A stretch of DNA of 32,127 nt, taken from assembly GCA_964452915.1 (NCBI GenBank), contig CAYVNW010000037.1:1-32127 (forward strand), in the 5' to 3' direction. This document shows positions 9,901 to 18,717 of this stretch, piece after piece. The DNA comes from Colivivens sp964452915. Its GTDB lineage: Bacteria > Bacteroidota > Bacteroidia > Bacteroidales > Bacteroidaceae. The translations under genes and the position numbers were made by a program. The notes under the pieces were generated by a model. That model saw only the letters and a program-made list of their open reading frames with translations, was not told where the DNA came from and searched no databases. Position 1 is the first letter of the stretch. Every line of letters starts with the position of its first letter.

Positions 9901-12900
9901 TTCATCTATTCAAATCAACGAAACGATGGTAAGACGTATGGTGGTGATTTGGTTTTGAACCTTGGTGACGTTAGCGAGGATGTATTGAAAGACGGCAAAA
10001 AATTCTATGAAAGTGGTATGCCTGTCAGTGATGTGTCTTCAGTATCCTACACCACTTGGGGTAAAGTGCCTAACGAAAAGAGTGTAGTTTATTCATTCAG
10101 CACTGAAAGCGGAGCACGCCAGCGTCAGGATGTCGGCCTCAACGGACTTTCGTCAACTGAAGAACGAGAGTATGGCGCATATGCAAATTATCTCAGGCAA
10201 ATTCAAGGAAAAGTAAGACAGCAAGTATATGACTCAATCTATGACGACCCGGCCGGTGATGATTACCATTATTTCCGCGGCACTGATTTCGACACCTACC
10301 ATACCTCAATCCTCGAACGTTATAAGAGGATAAACAACCCTGAAGGAAACTCTCCAAATTCAAGCGAGAGCGGAGAATCATATAGTACAGCATATAAGAC
10401 GACCCCTGATGCCGAGGATATCAATCAGGATTATACGATGAACGAATATGAGAATTTCTTCAAGTATACTATCAGTCTGCGGCCGGAAGACATGGTTGTC
10501 GGACGCAACTTCATCGTTGATGAGAGAAAAACAAGCGTAAGGCTGAGAAACAATCAGACAGAAGACGCTACATGGTACCAGTTCCGTATACCTGTTGAGG
10601 AAGGTACAACTGTAGGCAGTATAAGCGACATGAGCAGCATCAGGTTTATCCGCATGTATCTGACAAACTTTGAGGAGCCTGTCGTACTGCGCTTTGCCTC
10701 GTTTGACCTTGTCGGCGGAGAATGGCGTAACTACTCAAAAGCACTCTACACGGGCGACAAGCCAAGTGTCAGCGGTACGCTCAAGACTGCCGCTGTCAAT
10801 ATCGAGGAAAACAACGATAAGACTCCTGTGAACTATGTGCTTCCTCCGGGTGTCACTCGAGTTGTTGACCCTAATCAGCCTCAGTTGACTCAGTCAAACG
10901 AGCAGGCGCTCGCAATAACTGTGGAGAACCTGGCTTCCGGTGATGCACGGGCGGTTTACAAAGACATGAATAAAGACTTGAGGAAATACAAACATATACA
11001 AATGTTTGTTCATGCCAACGCGCTCGAAGGCGATCAAACATTGCAAAATAATCAAATGAGCGTCTTTGTACGTCTCGGAAGCGACTACAAGAGCAACTAT
11101 TACGAGTATGAAATACCATTGACTCTGACACCCGAAGGACATTACGACACTTACACGAAGGCTGGGTGCGAAGCAGTATGGCCCGAGGAAAACATGCTCG
11201 ACATTGATTTCGACCTGCTGACTTCTGTTAAGCATGCAAGAAACGTCGCCAAAGCAAATAACCAGGCAAGCTACACCCAATTGTACTATGAGTACGATCC
11301 TGACAACCCAAACAACAAAGTGAGTGTCATGGGTAATCCTTCGCTCGGAGAGGTTAAGACCATGATGATTGGAATCAGAAACAACGGACGCAGCACAGGC
11401 TCTGTAGAAGTGTGGGTGAACGAATTGCGATTGAAAGACTACAACAACGAGGGAGGCTACGCGGCACAAGGAAACCTTAACGTTCAACTGTCCGACCTTG
11501 GAAGCGTTAACCTGACCGGACATCTTGAAACCGCAGGGTTTGGAGGATTGGAAGAAGGTATTTCATCACGACGGGACGACAATCTGTATGAATGGGGCAT
11601 CACGACAAACTTCGATCTGGGCAGACTGTTCCCAGAAACATGGAAAATGAACTTGCCGTTCTACTACTCTTATTCATGGCAAAAGGTGTCTCCTAAATAC
11701 AATCCTTTTGATACTGACATGCTATTGAAGGATGCACTTGATGAATGTGAGACTAAAGAAGCAAGAGACTCGCTTGCCAATCTTACAGAGACGATAGTAA
11801 AGAATAAAAACTTCTCGCTCAGCAATTGGAAGTCGAATTATCAGAGCCGTGTTCCGATGCCTTATGACCCTGCGAACTTCGCCTTCAGTTATTCTTACAG
11901 CCAACGCTACAAGACAGGCGAAACCACAGTATATGAGAATGAAGAAAACTGGAAGTTCAACATGAATTACAGTTATTCTCCAAAATACAAAGCGTGGGAA
12001 CCGTTCAAAAATATAAAGGGTAAGTCTAAATGGCTGGATATCGTAAAAGCCCAGAATCTGAACTACTTGCCACAAAGCATACAGTTCAATACCGACATCA
12101 TGCGCAGCTATTATGAATTTCAGGAGCGTGACATTGATGCCGGAACTCAATTGCCGGCCACATGGTCGGAACAGTTCCTATGGAACCGTCAGTTCTCTAT
12201 CCGCTGGGATATATTTAAGTCAATGAAGTTGCAATACACATCTGCGACAAATGCGGAAATCGAAGAACCGTATACACCTGTCAATAAAGACCTTTACCCC
12301 GACCGCTACGAAGCTTGGAAAGACTCTGTCAAGACAAGTCTCAGACATTTTGGACGCCCTCTGACATACGCTTCTACATTCAACGGATCGTACACCGTAC
12401 CGCTGAATAAGATACCTGCAATGGACTGGATGTCGCTTGACGGCAGCTATGCGAGCACATACGGATGGAACCGCGGCACAGAACTGGAGGACGGGACATC
12501 ACTCGGTCATACTGCCAACACATCGCGTACAGTAAATATTAATGGTAAGATAAACTTCGAGACTCTTTATAAAAAATCAAAGTTCCTGGCAGGCGCGAAC
12601 CAACGGTTTGCCTCGGGCAAGAAGACTTCATCAAATAGCAGAACCGCCACAAAAAAGAAAACCACCACAAAAGACAACGACAAAGATAAGACGGCGGACA
12701 ACAAAAACCGGAATTCAGCGGCAAGCAACAAAAAGAAGAGTTTCTCTAAGGAAGTCTCTTTGAATGATACGACATACACCGACGTAAAACACGGACAGAA
12801 GTCTAAACGCATTATAGTCAAGGCAACAACCAAAGGAGGCAGGACCTACAATTTGAAATATAAAAAAATTGACGAGAACACCATACGTGTGAAGAACCTC

Positions 12901-14463
12901 GACACCATCCCTGTCAAAATCACTGTAACCGCAAAAGATCCGTTGGACGATAAAGGATGGTACAAAACACTGCAGACCATATCCCGTGGACTCATGATGA
13001 TTCGCAGCGCAAGTTTCACTTACAGGAACACATACACCATGACCTTGCCTGGATTCAGTACGGAAATCGGTGATGCTTTCGGACAGAAGTCGGTTAACGG
13101 AATTCTCTCGCCTGGTCTCGACTTTGCCTTTGGTGCTATTGGCGACAGTTATGTAAACAAGGCGGCAAGAAACGGATGGCTTATGCAGAACGACTCCAAC
13201 ATCACGACACCTGCAACCACAAACGCCACCGAAGACTTGCAAGTCAGAGTTTCACTCGAACCATTGCGCGACTTGAAGATTGATCTCAACGCAAGCCGGA
13301 CGGTCAATAAATCAAAGAGCATACAATTTATGTATACCGACATGCCTATCACACAAAGCGGAAGCTTTAACATGACAGTCATTACTGCAAAAACTGCGTT
13401 TGCGGGAACAGGAAACATAAACAACAACTATAACTCAAAGCCGTTCAACGACTTTTTGGCTTATATTCCGATAATGAAAGACAGGGTGGAAAAACGTTAT
13501 GAGAACGTCATTTATCCGGTCGGTACGGGTAGTGCTTACGAAGGGAAAATCTACGATGCCGCCAATGGCGAAGTAAACCAATACTCTCCTGACGTACTGA
13601 TTCCGGCATTTCTGGCAGCTTACTCGGGAGGCAGCGCATCAGGCAGCAGCCTTGATATATTCCCGTCAATATTGAAAATGATGCCAAACTGGAAACTGAC
13701 TTATAGCGGACTGTCGAAATTAGCTTGGTTTGCCTCAAAGTTCAAGAGTTTCAACATCAACCATGCATACAAAAGTGTATATTCAGTTGGTGCATACAAC
13801 TCGTATACCAACTACATGGGATATATGAACGACTTGGGATTCATACTTGATGTAACATCGGGCAACCCTATTCCAAGCAGTATGTACAACATCAGTACAG
13901 TCTCAATCACAGAGTCATTCTCTCCTTTGATTGGAGTTGACATGACATTCAACAGCGGACTCACGGCAAAGCTCGAATACAAGAAGACACGTTCGCTCAA
14001 CCTCAGTCTGACATCTGTTGCCCTGACTGAAAATTACTCCAACGATATAGTTGTCGGTTTAGGGTACAAGATGAAAGACCTCAATCTCTTCGGAGCCAAG
14101 AGAATACAGTCGGGCATACCAAAGAGCAAAAAGAAATCGAAAAAGGGCTCAGACGACGAAACGGCATCCAAGTCATCAAATACGAGAGTCGGTGGAGTCA
14201 GCCACGACTTGAATCTGCGTATAGACTTCTCTTACAGGATGCAAAACGCTCTTAACAGGAACATACAGACGATGGTCACTACTGCCACCAACGGAAGTAC
14301 GGCATACAAACTTGCAGTCTCTGCCGACTATACATTCAGCCGTCTGCTGACTCTCAGCGGCTATCTCGACTGGCAAAAGAATGTGCCGCTCGTATCCACG
14401 AGCTCATATCCTACCACAACTGCCGACTTTGGAATCAGTTGTAAATTTTCTCTTACCCGATAG
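6925..14463 (+). CDS. sprA: Type IX secretion system outer-membrane translocon SprA (Sov)
   Basis: At 2512 residues this matches the very large SprA/Sov family. The signal sequence starts MKVKKFTILLVVWTVVLAV. SprA forms the giant outer-membrane beta-barrel through which T9SS cargo leaves the periplasm. The body shows the alternating aromatic/polar strands of such a barrel, plus family stretches such as YLDDFEETKKAYDYSTPTAW and VEVWVNELRLKDYN, and it ends in a beta-strand with a terminal FSLTR. One oddity is a low-complexity Lys/Thr/Ser/Asn-rich insert at about residues 1898-1944, with a smaller Lys/Ser-rich stretch near residue 2400. The stop is 4 nt before the next start, so coupled translation is likely. 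No T9SS C-terminal sorting domain was recognised on any other protein in this window, so its cargo must be encoded elsewhere. Confidence 0.96.
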   Translation: MKVKKFTILLVVWTVVLAVSVGAMSDSSVMAFFDIPYSQLPKDYSETLIQPIDTNPRIKVKKTDYPNDETPIETSMDLADPDNISHDVGEYDEKSGYYKVGTKLGDNYLSAPYLMTPEEYMEWTSRKSLNEYFRQRNDSLFTHKDKDKFDFTDMHFDLGPAEKIFGPGGVRIRTQGSAELKMGINKKFVDNPSLAERNRKTTDFDFDEKVNLNVNASIGDKMSFSLGYNTDASFDFDSKNLKLSYEGKEDEIVKLLEAGNVTFPSNNSLVRGAQSLFGIRTDLQFGKLNLQTVVSQKKSKSTTVSSTGGSQLSSFEIEASNYDENTHFFLSQYFRDTYNQACSTLPTITSGITINRIEVWVTNTSGATENTRDIIGFVDLGERTKISNTNLWTGSGLSVPQNSANNLYSTIVNEYSGTRDIEQASSILESNGFMTGGVDYEKVENARLLSSSEYTLNSYLGYISLSSALRSNSVLAVAYEYTYGGNTYQVGEFSSDMKDNEQALYVKLLKNTSNSPKMGNWDLMMKNVYSLNAQSVQKEKFKLDIKYLSDTTGVYLSYIPEENFKNTTLLKMMNLDRLDDNQKTNPNGKYDFIDGYTVIASKGKVIFPVVEPFGDWLATKLADESLAEKYCYYELYDSTKTVAKQIAEKNKFILTGEYKGSSGSQIYLGADYIPQGSVVVTAGGVTLTEGSDYTIDYSTGYVTIINQSIIDAGTNVSVSLESQESYSMMRKTMLGLNWTYDFSKNLQLGGTYMRLTEQPQTTKVAMGSEPLNNTIWGLSLNWKQNSQWLTNMVDKLPFIEASQPSSINFSGEFAQLIAGKAKGVQSNASYLDDFEETKKAYDYSTPTAWMLCSTPADMEYGTLSDSILYGFNRARLAWYTIDPLFTRRSSSLTPGHIKNDLEQLSNHYVREVYVREVYPNRDVNQGESNTLSILNLAYYPNERGPYNLDPDVDADGHLNDPKKRWGGMMRKIDISDFETSNIQYVEFWLLDPFIYSNQRNDGKTYGGDLVLNLGDVSEDVLKDGKKFYESGMPVSDVSSVSYTTWGKVPNEKSVVYSFSTESGARQRQDVGLNGLSSTEEREYGAYANYLRQIQGKVRQQVYDSIYDDPAGDDYHYFRGTDFDTYHTSILERYKRINNPEGNSPNSSESGESYSTAYKTTPDAEDINQDYTMNEYENFFKYTISLRPEDMVVGRNFIVDERKTSVRLRNNQTEDATWYQFRIPVEEGTTVGSISDMSSIRFIRMYLTNFEEPVVLRFASFDLVGGEWRNYSKALYTGDKPSVSGTLKTAAVNIEENNDKTPVNYVLPPGVTRVVDPNQPQLTQSNEQALAITVENLASGDARAVYKDMNKDLRKYKHIQMFVHANALEGDQTLQNNQMSVFVRLGSDYKSNYYEYEIPLTLTPEGHYDTYTKAGCEAVWPEENMLDIDFDLLTSVKHARNVAKANNQASYTQLYYEYDPDNPNNKVSVMGNPSLGEVKTMMIGIRNNGRSTGSVEVWVNELRLKDYNNEGGYAAQGNLNVQLSDLGSVNLTGHLETAGFGGLEEGISSRRDDNLYEWGITTNFDLGRLFPETWKMNLPFYYSYSWQKVSPKYNPFDTDMLLKDALDECETKEARDSLANLTETIVKNKNFSLSNWKSNYQSRVPMPYDPANFAFSYSYSQRYKTGETTVYENEENWKFNMNYSYSPKYKAWEPFKNIKGKSKWLDIVKAQNLNYLPQSIQFNTDIMRSYYEFQERDIDAGTQLPATWSEQFLWNRQFSIRWDIFKSMKLQYTSATNAEIEEPYTPVNKDLYPDRYEAWKDSVKTSLRHFGRPLTYASTFNGSYTVPLNKIPAMDWMSLDGSYASTYGWNRGTELEDGTSLGHTANTSRTVNINGKINFETLYKKSKFLAGANQRFASGKKTSSNSRTATKKKTTTKDNDKDKTADNKNRNSAASNKKKSFSKEVSLNDTTYTDVKHGQKSKRIIVKATTKGGRTYNLKYKKIDENTIRVKNLDTIPVKITVTAKDPLDDKGWYKTLQTISRGLMMIRSASFTYRNTYTMTLPGFSTEIGDAFGQKSVNGILSPGLDFAFGAIGDSYVNKAARNGWLMQNDSNITTPATTNATEDLQVRVSLEPLRDLKIDLNASRTVNKSKSIQFMYTDMPITQSGSFNMTVITAKTAFAGTGNINNNYNSKPFNDFLAYIPIMKDRVEKRYENVIYPVGTGSAYEGKIYDAANGEVNQYSPDVLIPAFLAAYSGGSASGSSLDIFPSILKMMPNWKLTYSGLSKLAWFASKFKSFNINHAYKSVYSVGAYNSYTNYMGYMNDLGFILDVTSGNPIPSSMYNISTVSITESFSPLIGVDMTFNSGLTAKLEYKKTRSLNLSLTSVALTENYSNDIVVGLGYKMKDLNLFGAKRIQSGIPKSKKKSKKGSDDETASKSSNTRVGGVSHDLNLRIDFSYRMQNALNRNIQTMVTTATNGSTAYKLAVSADYTFSRLLTLSGYLDWQKNVPLVSTSSYPTTTADFGISCKFSLTR

Positions 14464-14467
14464 CTGT

Positions 14468-15163
14468 ATGATTAACAAAGAATACATATTGAATATAATA
14501 AAGAATAAGGACTGGACCGGCTTGAAGAGCACGTTTTCCCACATGACCAATGCTGAATTCCGTAAGACAGAAGTCATCATGCGGGATCAAATCATGCCGT
14601 CGCTCTCAAACGATGACTTTTGGGACGCTTACACACATCTGCTAACCTACCGGCGCCAATCATTTCTCACATGCATCCTTTCTATAGGCAAACTATCTCA
14701 AACCGGTGAATTGAATTTACACTGTATGAATGCGGCCAAACTGGTTGACTGGTTGAACGTAAACTCACCGGAGTCAAAAGCCAAGATCGTAAGAATGGCT
14801 GTGCCTCTACTCACAAGTGCATCGCAGATTAAGGATCTATTCAGTTTGTTCGGTTTTGAAAACGAAAGGGAACGTGTCGCTGTCTTAGTGAAGGAAACAA
14901 CCCCGGATGCGTACTACTTGCTGTTTGACACACTAAAGCATGCACCCGAAAACAGAAGCCTCCTTACATCTGTATGTATTGCCCTCATACAGAAAGGAGA
15001 CGACTTGTCATTCAATATGGCAAGTATACTTAAAAGCTATTTTGATTTAGATACTATAAAAAGTAATTTTTCATTGCACATCGAAGCATACGAACTTAGC
15101 TACATAGACAAGTCGTACGACAACTTTGTGCGTGTATTAACTGGAAAAAGACCAAGCTTATGA
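14468..15163 (+). CDS. Conserved-looking protein of unknown function between sprA and the S8 protease
   Basis: This encodes 231 residues from the ATG at 14468, just 4 nt after the sprA stop. The open frame extends upstream into sprA, but that part is an overlap shadow with no coding character. There is no signal peptide or membrane helix, so it is probably cytoplasmic. It looks mostly helical, with repeated Leu-rich amphipathic segments, and carries a few scattered Cys with no metal-site pattern. I do not recognise a family. Its stop overlaps the S8 protease start by 4 nt (ATGA), so it is translated as part of the sprA-xseB run. A link with secretion or repair is inference from position only. 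Confidence 0.8.
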   Translation: MINKEYILNIIKNKDWTGLKSTFSHMTNAEFRKTEVIMRDQIMPSLSNDDFWDAYTHLLTYRRQSFLTCILSIGKLSQTGELNLHCMNAAKLVDWLNVNSPESKAKIVRMAVPLLTSASQIKDLFSLFGFENERERVAVLVKETTPDAYYLLFDTLKHAPENRSLLTSVCIALIQKGDDLSFNMASILKSYFDLDTIKSNFSLHIEAYELSYIDKSYDNFVRVLTGKRPSL

Positions 15164-16548
15164 GAAAACTATTCTTCGCAGCACTTATGATGTGCTTATG
15201 TGTAAATGTGTTTGCTGACCCGTTTACACCTTATTATAAATATAGGGTATACCTAAAGGATAAAAAACACAGTGAATACTCTGTGCGGCATCCCGAAGCT
15301 TTTCTGTCGGACAAGGCTATCGAAAGGAGGAAACGGCAAGGGCTGAAGATTGACAAGACCGATCTCCCTGTATGTGCTGCGTACCTGCAGGAGATTCGTG
15401 GCACCGGTGTAAACATAGTACACACAAGTAAGTGGAACAACACGGTAGTCGTCAGTTGTACCGACACTTTATTAATGGAAAAAGTTGCCGGTCTGCCGTG
15501 CGTCTCTTCCGTACTCAAAGTCGCATACTACAATAAGGATGCCATAAATATACCTTTTGAGGAACGTACAAAAAACTTAGAGAAGGTGGTTCCTTTCGTC
15601 AATTATGATTCCTACGGACCTGCCGGCGGACAGATAGAACAGATCAACGGAAGGGTGTTGCATAACCTTGGTTATAAAGGCCGGAATATGACAATAGCAG
15701 TCATCGACGGAGGCTTCTACAACGCTGATGTCATAGAAGGCTTGAAGAACACCAACATAATTGGCATCAAAGACTTCTCGACTCCGGTCAACGACTTCTA
15801 CGCCACCGAATCCCATGGCACGATGGTTCTGTCGTGCATAGGAGCCAACGAGCCTTACTACCAGATTGGCACAGCTCCTGAAGCAAGCTTTTGGCTCATA
15901 CGCAGCGAGGACGGAGGCTCCGAACAGCCCGTAGAGGAAGACAACTGGGCTGCGGCAATTGAATTCGCCGACAGCGTTGGGGCAGATGTCGTTAATACAT
16001 CATTGGGGTATAATGATTTTGATTCATGCTTTGCTGATGTCACATACTCAGAACTCGACGGTAAGACGCACTTGATTTCACGTTCCGCATCGATGGTAGC
16101 CTCTAAAGGCATGATCCTGTGTTGCAGTGCCGGCAATTCGGGTGATGAAGCGTGGAAGAAGATAACGCCGCCGGGTGATGCGAAGGACGTACTGACTGCC
16201 GGAGCAATCGATCCACAAGGCATACTTGCCAGTTTTTCATCGATCGGAAATACAGCCGACAACCGTGTAAAGCCCGATGTAGTGACCAGAGGTAAATTCG
16301 CTATTTGCTTCAACGAGACCGGAGGACTCAGTGGTCTCAACGGCACGTCATTTTCTTCTCCTATCCTTACAGGAATGGTTGCATGCCTCTGGCAAGCTCT
16401 TCCCGACTTGACTGCCTATGAGATAATGGACATAGTACGCAAGAGCGGTGACCGCGCCGACGAGCCCGACAACATCTATGGCTATGGTATTCCCGACTTC
16501 TACAAAGCATATACAATCGGAATCGTACGAAGTAAGAAATACAAATGA
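15160..16548 (+). CDS. Secreted subtilisin-like (S8) serine protease
   Basis: This encodes 462 residues with signal peptide MRKLFFAALMMCLCVNVFAD. The propeptide-like region runs from about residue 21 to 165 and includes FLSDKAIERRKRQGLKID, as in Bacteroidota S8 enzymes. The catalytic triad is visible: Asp183 in AVIDGGF, His219 in ESHGTMV, and Ser397 in NGTSFSSP. Oxyanion Asn326 lies in SAGNSGD. The enzyme should cleave peptides in the periplasm or outside the cell. The protein ends shortly after the catalytic domain (FYKAYTIGIV, then a basic tail) and has no recognisable type IX sorting domain despite sitting next to sprA. It overlaps both the gene before and xseA after by 4 nt, which argues for translational coupling. 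Confidence 0.95.
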   Translation: MRKLFFAALMMCLCVNVFADPFTPYYKYRVYLKDKKHSEYSVRHPEAFLSDKAIERRKRQGLKIDKTDLPVCAAYLQEIRGTGVNIVHTSKWNNTVVVSCTDTLLMEKVAGLPCVSSVLKVAYYNKDAINIPFEERTKNLEKVVPFVNYDSYGPAGGQIEQINGRVLHNLGYKGRNMTIAVIDGGFYNADVIEGLKNTNIIGIKDFSTPVNDFYATESHGTMVLSCIGANEPYYQIGTAPEASFWLIRSEDGGSEQPVEEDNWAAAIEFADSVGADVVNTSLGYNDFDSCFADVTYSELDGKTHLISRSASMVASKGMILCCSAGNSGDEAWKKITPPGDAKDVLTAGAIDPQGILASFSSIGNTADNRVKPDVVTRGKFAICFNETGGLSGLNGTSFSSPILTGMVACLWQALPDLTAYEIMDIVRKSGDRADEPDNIYGYGIPDFYKAYTIGIVRSKKYK

Positions 16549-17774
16549 ATTGTCTGACACTATATGAACTCAACACGCAAGTACGGTCGGTACTTGAAAA
16601 GAACTTTTCCGAACCTGTATGGATTCAGGCGGAATTAAGTTCTGTTGCTACGCGTGGAGGCCACTGCTTCCTTGAGTTCGTCCAAAAATCCTCGGTCGGC
16701 AACACCTTTATCGCCAAGGCAAGAGGACAAATATGGAATCGTACATGGACATACATGCGCCCATATTTTGAAAAAGCTACAGGACTGCCGCTTAGTGTTG
16801 GCATGCAAGTAATGGTGCAGGTTGAGGTCACCTTCCACGAGCAATACGGCTATTCATTAAATGTGACCGACATAAACCCCACCTTCACCCTGGGCGATAT
16901 AGCGCGCAGACGCCGCGAGATACTGCAGCGCTTGGAGGAAGAAGGCGTAATCAACTTAAACAAAGAACTTTCTCTGCCACCCCTGCTTCAGCGAATCGCT
17001 GTCATTTCATCTGAAGGTGCTGCCGGATGGGGTGATTTCCTCAATCAATTGCAGAACAACGAGTACGGGCTGGCTTATAAGATACGGCTCTTCCCCGCAG
17101 TTATGCAAGGAGAGAAGGTGGAACAAAGCATCATATCCGCACTCGACCGGATCGCAGCAGAGCAAGACCAATGGGACTTGGTCGTAATAGTCCGTGGAGG
17201 CGGTGCAACGTCCGACCTTACCGGGTTCGACACTCTGCGGTTTGCGGAGAATGTGGCGAACTTCCCATTGCCGATACTGACCGGTATCGGACACGAACGG
17301 GATGATACTGTCATCGATATAATCAGTCATACAAGGGTAAAAACACCTACTGCCGCTGCTGACTTCATTGTGCACAAAGGCGTTGAACAACTGACGCTGA
17401 TCGATTCTATCATCAATAAAATCACCGACAACACCCAGAAAATACTCCATGCGGAAAAACGGCGTATCGAATCCTTGGCGGAAAGAATGAAACCGTTGGT
17501 CGAACTGTTCAAGACCAACCAGCTGCATAAGTTGCAAAACATCATGACCACCATGCAAAATAACGTCAACACAACACTCGAATCAAACCGCCACCGTCTG
17601 AAAATTATTGAGACCCAACTTGATTCGGCAAATCCGTCCAACTTAATGCGACTGGGGTTCAGCATCACACGCCATAACGGGAAGGCGGTACGCGACAAAT
17701 CAATACTGCAACCAAGCGATGAGATAGAGACAACATTATTCAACGGAACCATAATATCTACAATAAACAAATAA
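16545..17774 (+). CDS. xseA: Exodeoxyribonuclease VII large subunit
   Basis: At 409 residues this is normal for the family in Bacteroidota. The N-terminal OB-fold for single-strand DNA covers about residues 1-100 (LYELNTQVRSVLEKNF at the start). The catalytic domain shows the family signatures VVIVRGGGATSDL, GIGHERDDTVID and RVKTPTAAADF. A long Lys/Glu-rich coiled coil follows (about residues 285-350), to which XseB subunits bind. Exo VII degrades single-stranded DNA from both ends into oligonucleotides, in mismatch repair and damage tolerance. The start overlaps the S8 protease stop by 4 nt, and xseB follows after 7 nt, the expected partnership. Confidence 0.97.
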   Translation: MNCLTLYELNTQVRSVLEKNFSEPVWIQAELSSVATRGGHCFLEFVQKSSVGNTFIAKARGQIWNRTWTYMRPYFEKATGLPLSVGMQVMVQVEVTFHEQYGYSLNVTDINPTFTLGDIARRRREILQRLEEEGVINLNKELSLPPLLQRIAVISSEGAAGWGDFLNQLQNNEYGLAYKIRLFPAVMQGEKVEQSIISALDRIAAEQDQWDLVVIVRGGGATSDLTGFDTLRFAENVANFPLPILTGIGHERDDTVIDIISHTRVKTPTAAADFIVHKGVEQLTLIDSIINKITDNTQKILHAEKRRIESLAERMKPLVELFKTNQLHKLQNIMTTMQNNVNTTLESNRHRLKIIETQLDSANPSNLMRLGFSITRHNGKAVRDKSILQPSDEIETTLFNGTIISTINK

Positions 17775-17781
17775 ATATCTT

Positions 17782-17970
17782 ATGGATAACAATATAGCAT
17801 ATAAGGACGCCATAGAGCGGCTTGAGACAATCTCCAGACAAATCACCTCGTGTGAGCTGGATGTCGACGAACTCGCATCGAAATTAAAAGAAGCAAAAGA
17901 ATTGGTCAAGTTCTGCCAAGACAAACTCAAGCATGTTGAAGACGACGTAAAAAAGATACTTGAGGACTGA
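17782..17970 (+). CDS. xseB: Exodeoxyribonuclease VII small subunit
   Basis: This encodes 62 residues, short but usual for the family. It is a two-helix hairpin: YKDAIERLETISRQITSCE, then the conserved Leu/Asp turn (LDVDELASKLKEAKELVKFC) and an acidic Lys-rich tail. XseB subunits coat the coiled coil of XseA and are needed for assembly of exonuclease VII. It lies 7 nt after xseA and closes the run that begins at ruvA. Confidence 0.94.
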   Translation: MDNNIAYKDAIERLETISRQITSCELDVDELASKLKEAKELVKFCQDKLKHVEDDVKKILED

Positions 17971-18089
17971 CTCGGGAATTTTGCCGTTCATGCCCTGCGA
18001 ATATGTAATGTTGATATAACAGTTAGGGTCAAGCATCAAGTTTTGGTGTTATGTAATGTAAATAAATAATAAAAAGACGTCAATAAGTT

Positions 18090-18120
18090 TTGTCACTTAA
18101 AAAAAAGTACTTAACTTTGT
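18090..18120 (+). promoter_or_regulatory. Promoter of ndk
   Basis: A textbook Bacteroidota promoter: -33 TTTG (18090-18093), exactly 19 nt, then -7 TAACTTTG (18113-18120). The ndk start codon follows about 50 nt after the predicted transcription start. No strong terminator was seen between xseB and this site. Confidence 0.85.
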
Positions 18121-18176
18121 CTCGATTAGTAATCAGTTATCACTAATCATAGTAAATAAATTTGTAAACGAGCACA

Positions 18177-18638
18177 ATGGAGAAGACCCTTGTAATATTA
18201 AAACCAAGTGCAGTGCAAAGAGCGCTGGTAGGCGAAGTTACAGCCAGATTCGAACGTAAAGGTTTAAGACTGTGCGGAATGAAAATGATGCAACTCACTG
18301 ATGAAATTCTTGACAAGCACTATGCACATTTGGCTTCCAAACCATTCTTCCAACGCATAAAAGACTCAATGATGGCAGCACCGGTAGTTTGCTGTTGTTA
18401 CGAAGGTGTAGATGCTGTTGAGACTGTTCGTACAATGACCGGTAGTACCAACGGACGAAAAGCCGCCCCGGGTACAATTCGCGGTGACTATGGAATGAGT
18501 TTCCAGGAAAACATCATCCATACATCCGACTCACCTGAAAATGCCGCTATTGAGCTTGCGCGTTTCTTCAACGCAGATGAAATCTTTGATTACAAGCCGG
18601 CAGCATTCCAATTCCTTTATGCTAACGACGAATATTAG
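18177..18638 (+). CDS. ndk: Nucleoside diphosphate kinase
   Basis: At 153 residues this is standard length. It starts MEKTLVILKPSAVQRALVGE, the family opening in which Lys contacts the phosphates. The phosphohistidine is His115, in NIIHTSDS. GSTNGRKAAPGTIRGDYG corresponds to the family's usual G-A-T-N/D-P-x-x-A-x-P-G-T-I-R loop, here with STNG in place of ATNP. The enzyme transfers the gamma-phosphate between nucleoside di- and triphosphates and balances the NTP/dNTP pools. It has its own strong promoter and is followed by a stable hairpin. Confidence 0.97.
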   Translation: MEKTLVILKPSAVQRALVGEVTARFERKGLRLCGMKMMQLTDEILDKHYAHLASKPFFQRIKDSMMAAPVVCCCYEGVDAVETVRTMTGSTNGRKAAPGTIRGDYGMSFQENIIHTSDSPENAAIELARFFNADEIFDYKPAAFQFLYANDEY

Positions 18639-18671
18639 CCGTCATGCTATAAAGAGCCAATATTAAACCAA

Positions 18672-18691
18672 ACGGACACTCCGGTGTCTGT
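18672..18691 (+). other. Hairpin with UNCG-type tetraloop after ndk
   Basis: An 8-bp stem (18672-18679 with 18684-18691, one G-T pair) closes on loop TCCG between C and G, i.e. a C(UNCG)G tetraloop in RNA. There is no T-tract, so it may be an mRNA-stabilising or leader structure, or a weak terminator. Confidence 0.55.
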
Positions 18692-18717
18692 ATAAAAGAG
18701 AATGAATTAATAGACTT

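Noticed and set aside
10894..11523. 209-codon minus-strand open frame inside sprA
   Set aside because: It lies fully antisense to sprA and its composition (Val/Cys/His-rich) is what an antisense shadow of this coding sequence gives. There is no family resemblance or promoter.
18002..18059. Direct repeat TATGTAATGT (18002-18011 and 18050-18059) with an ATAACA/TGTTAT inverted pair, as a regulatory operator
   Set aside because: The units are short and AT-rich and far enough apart that chance is likely. No known operator pattern fits.
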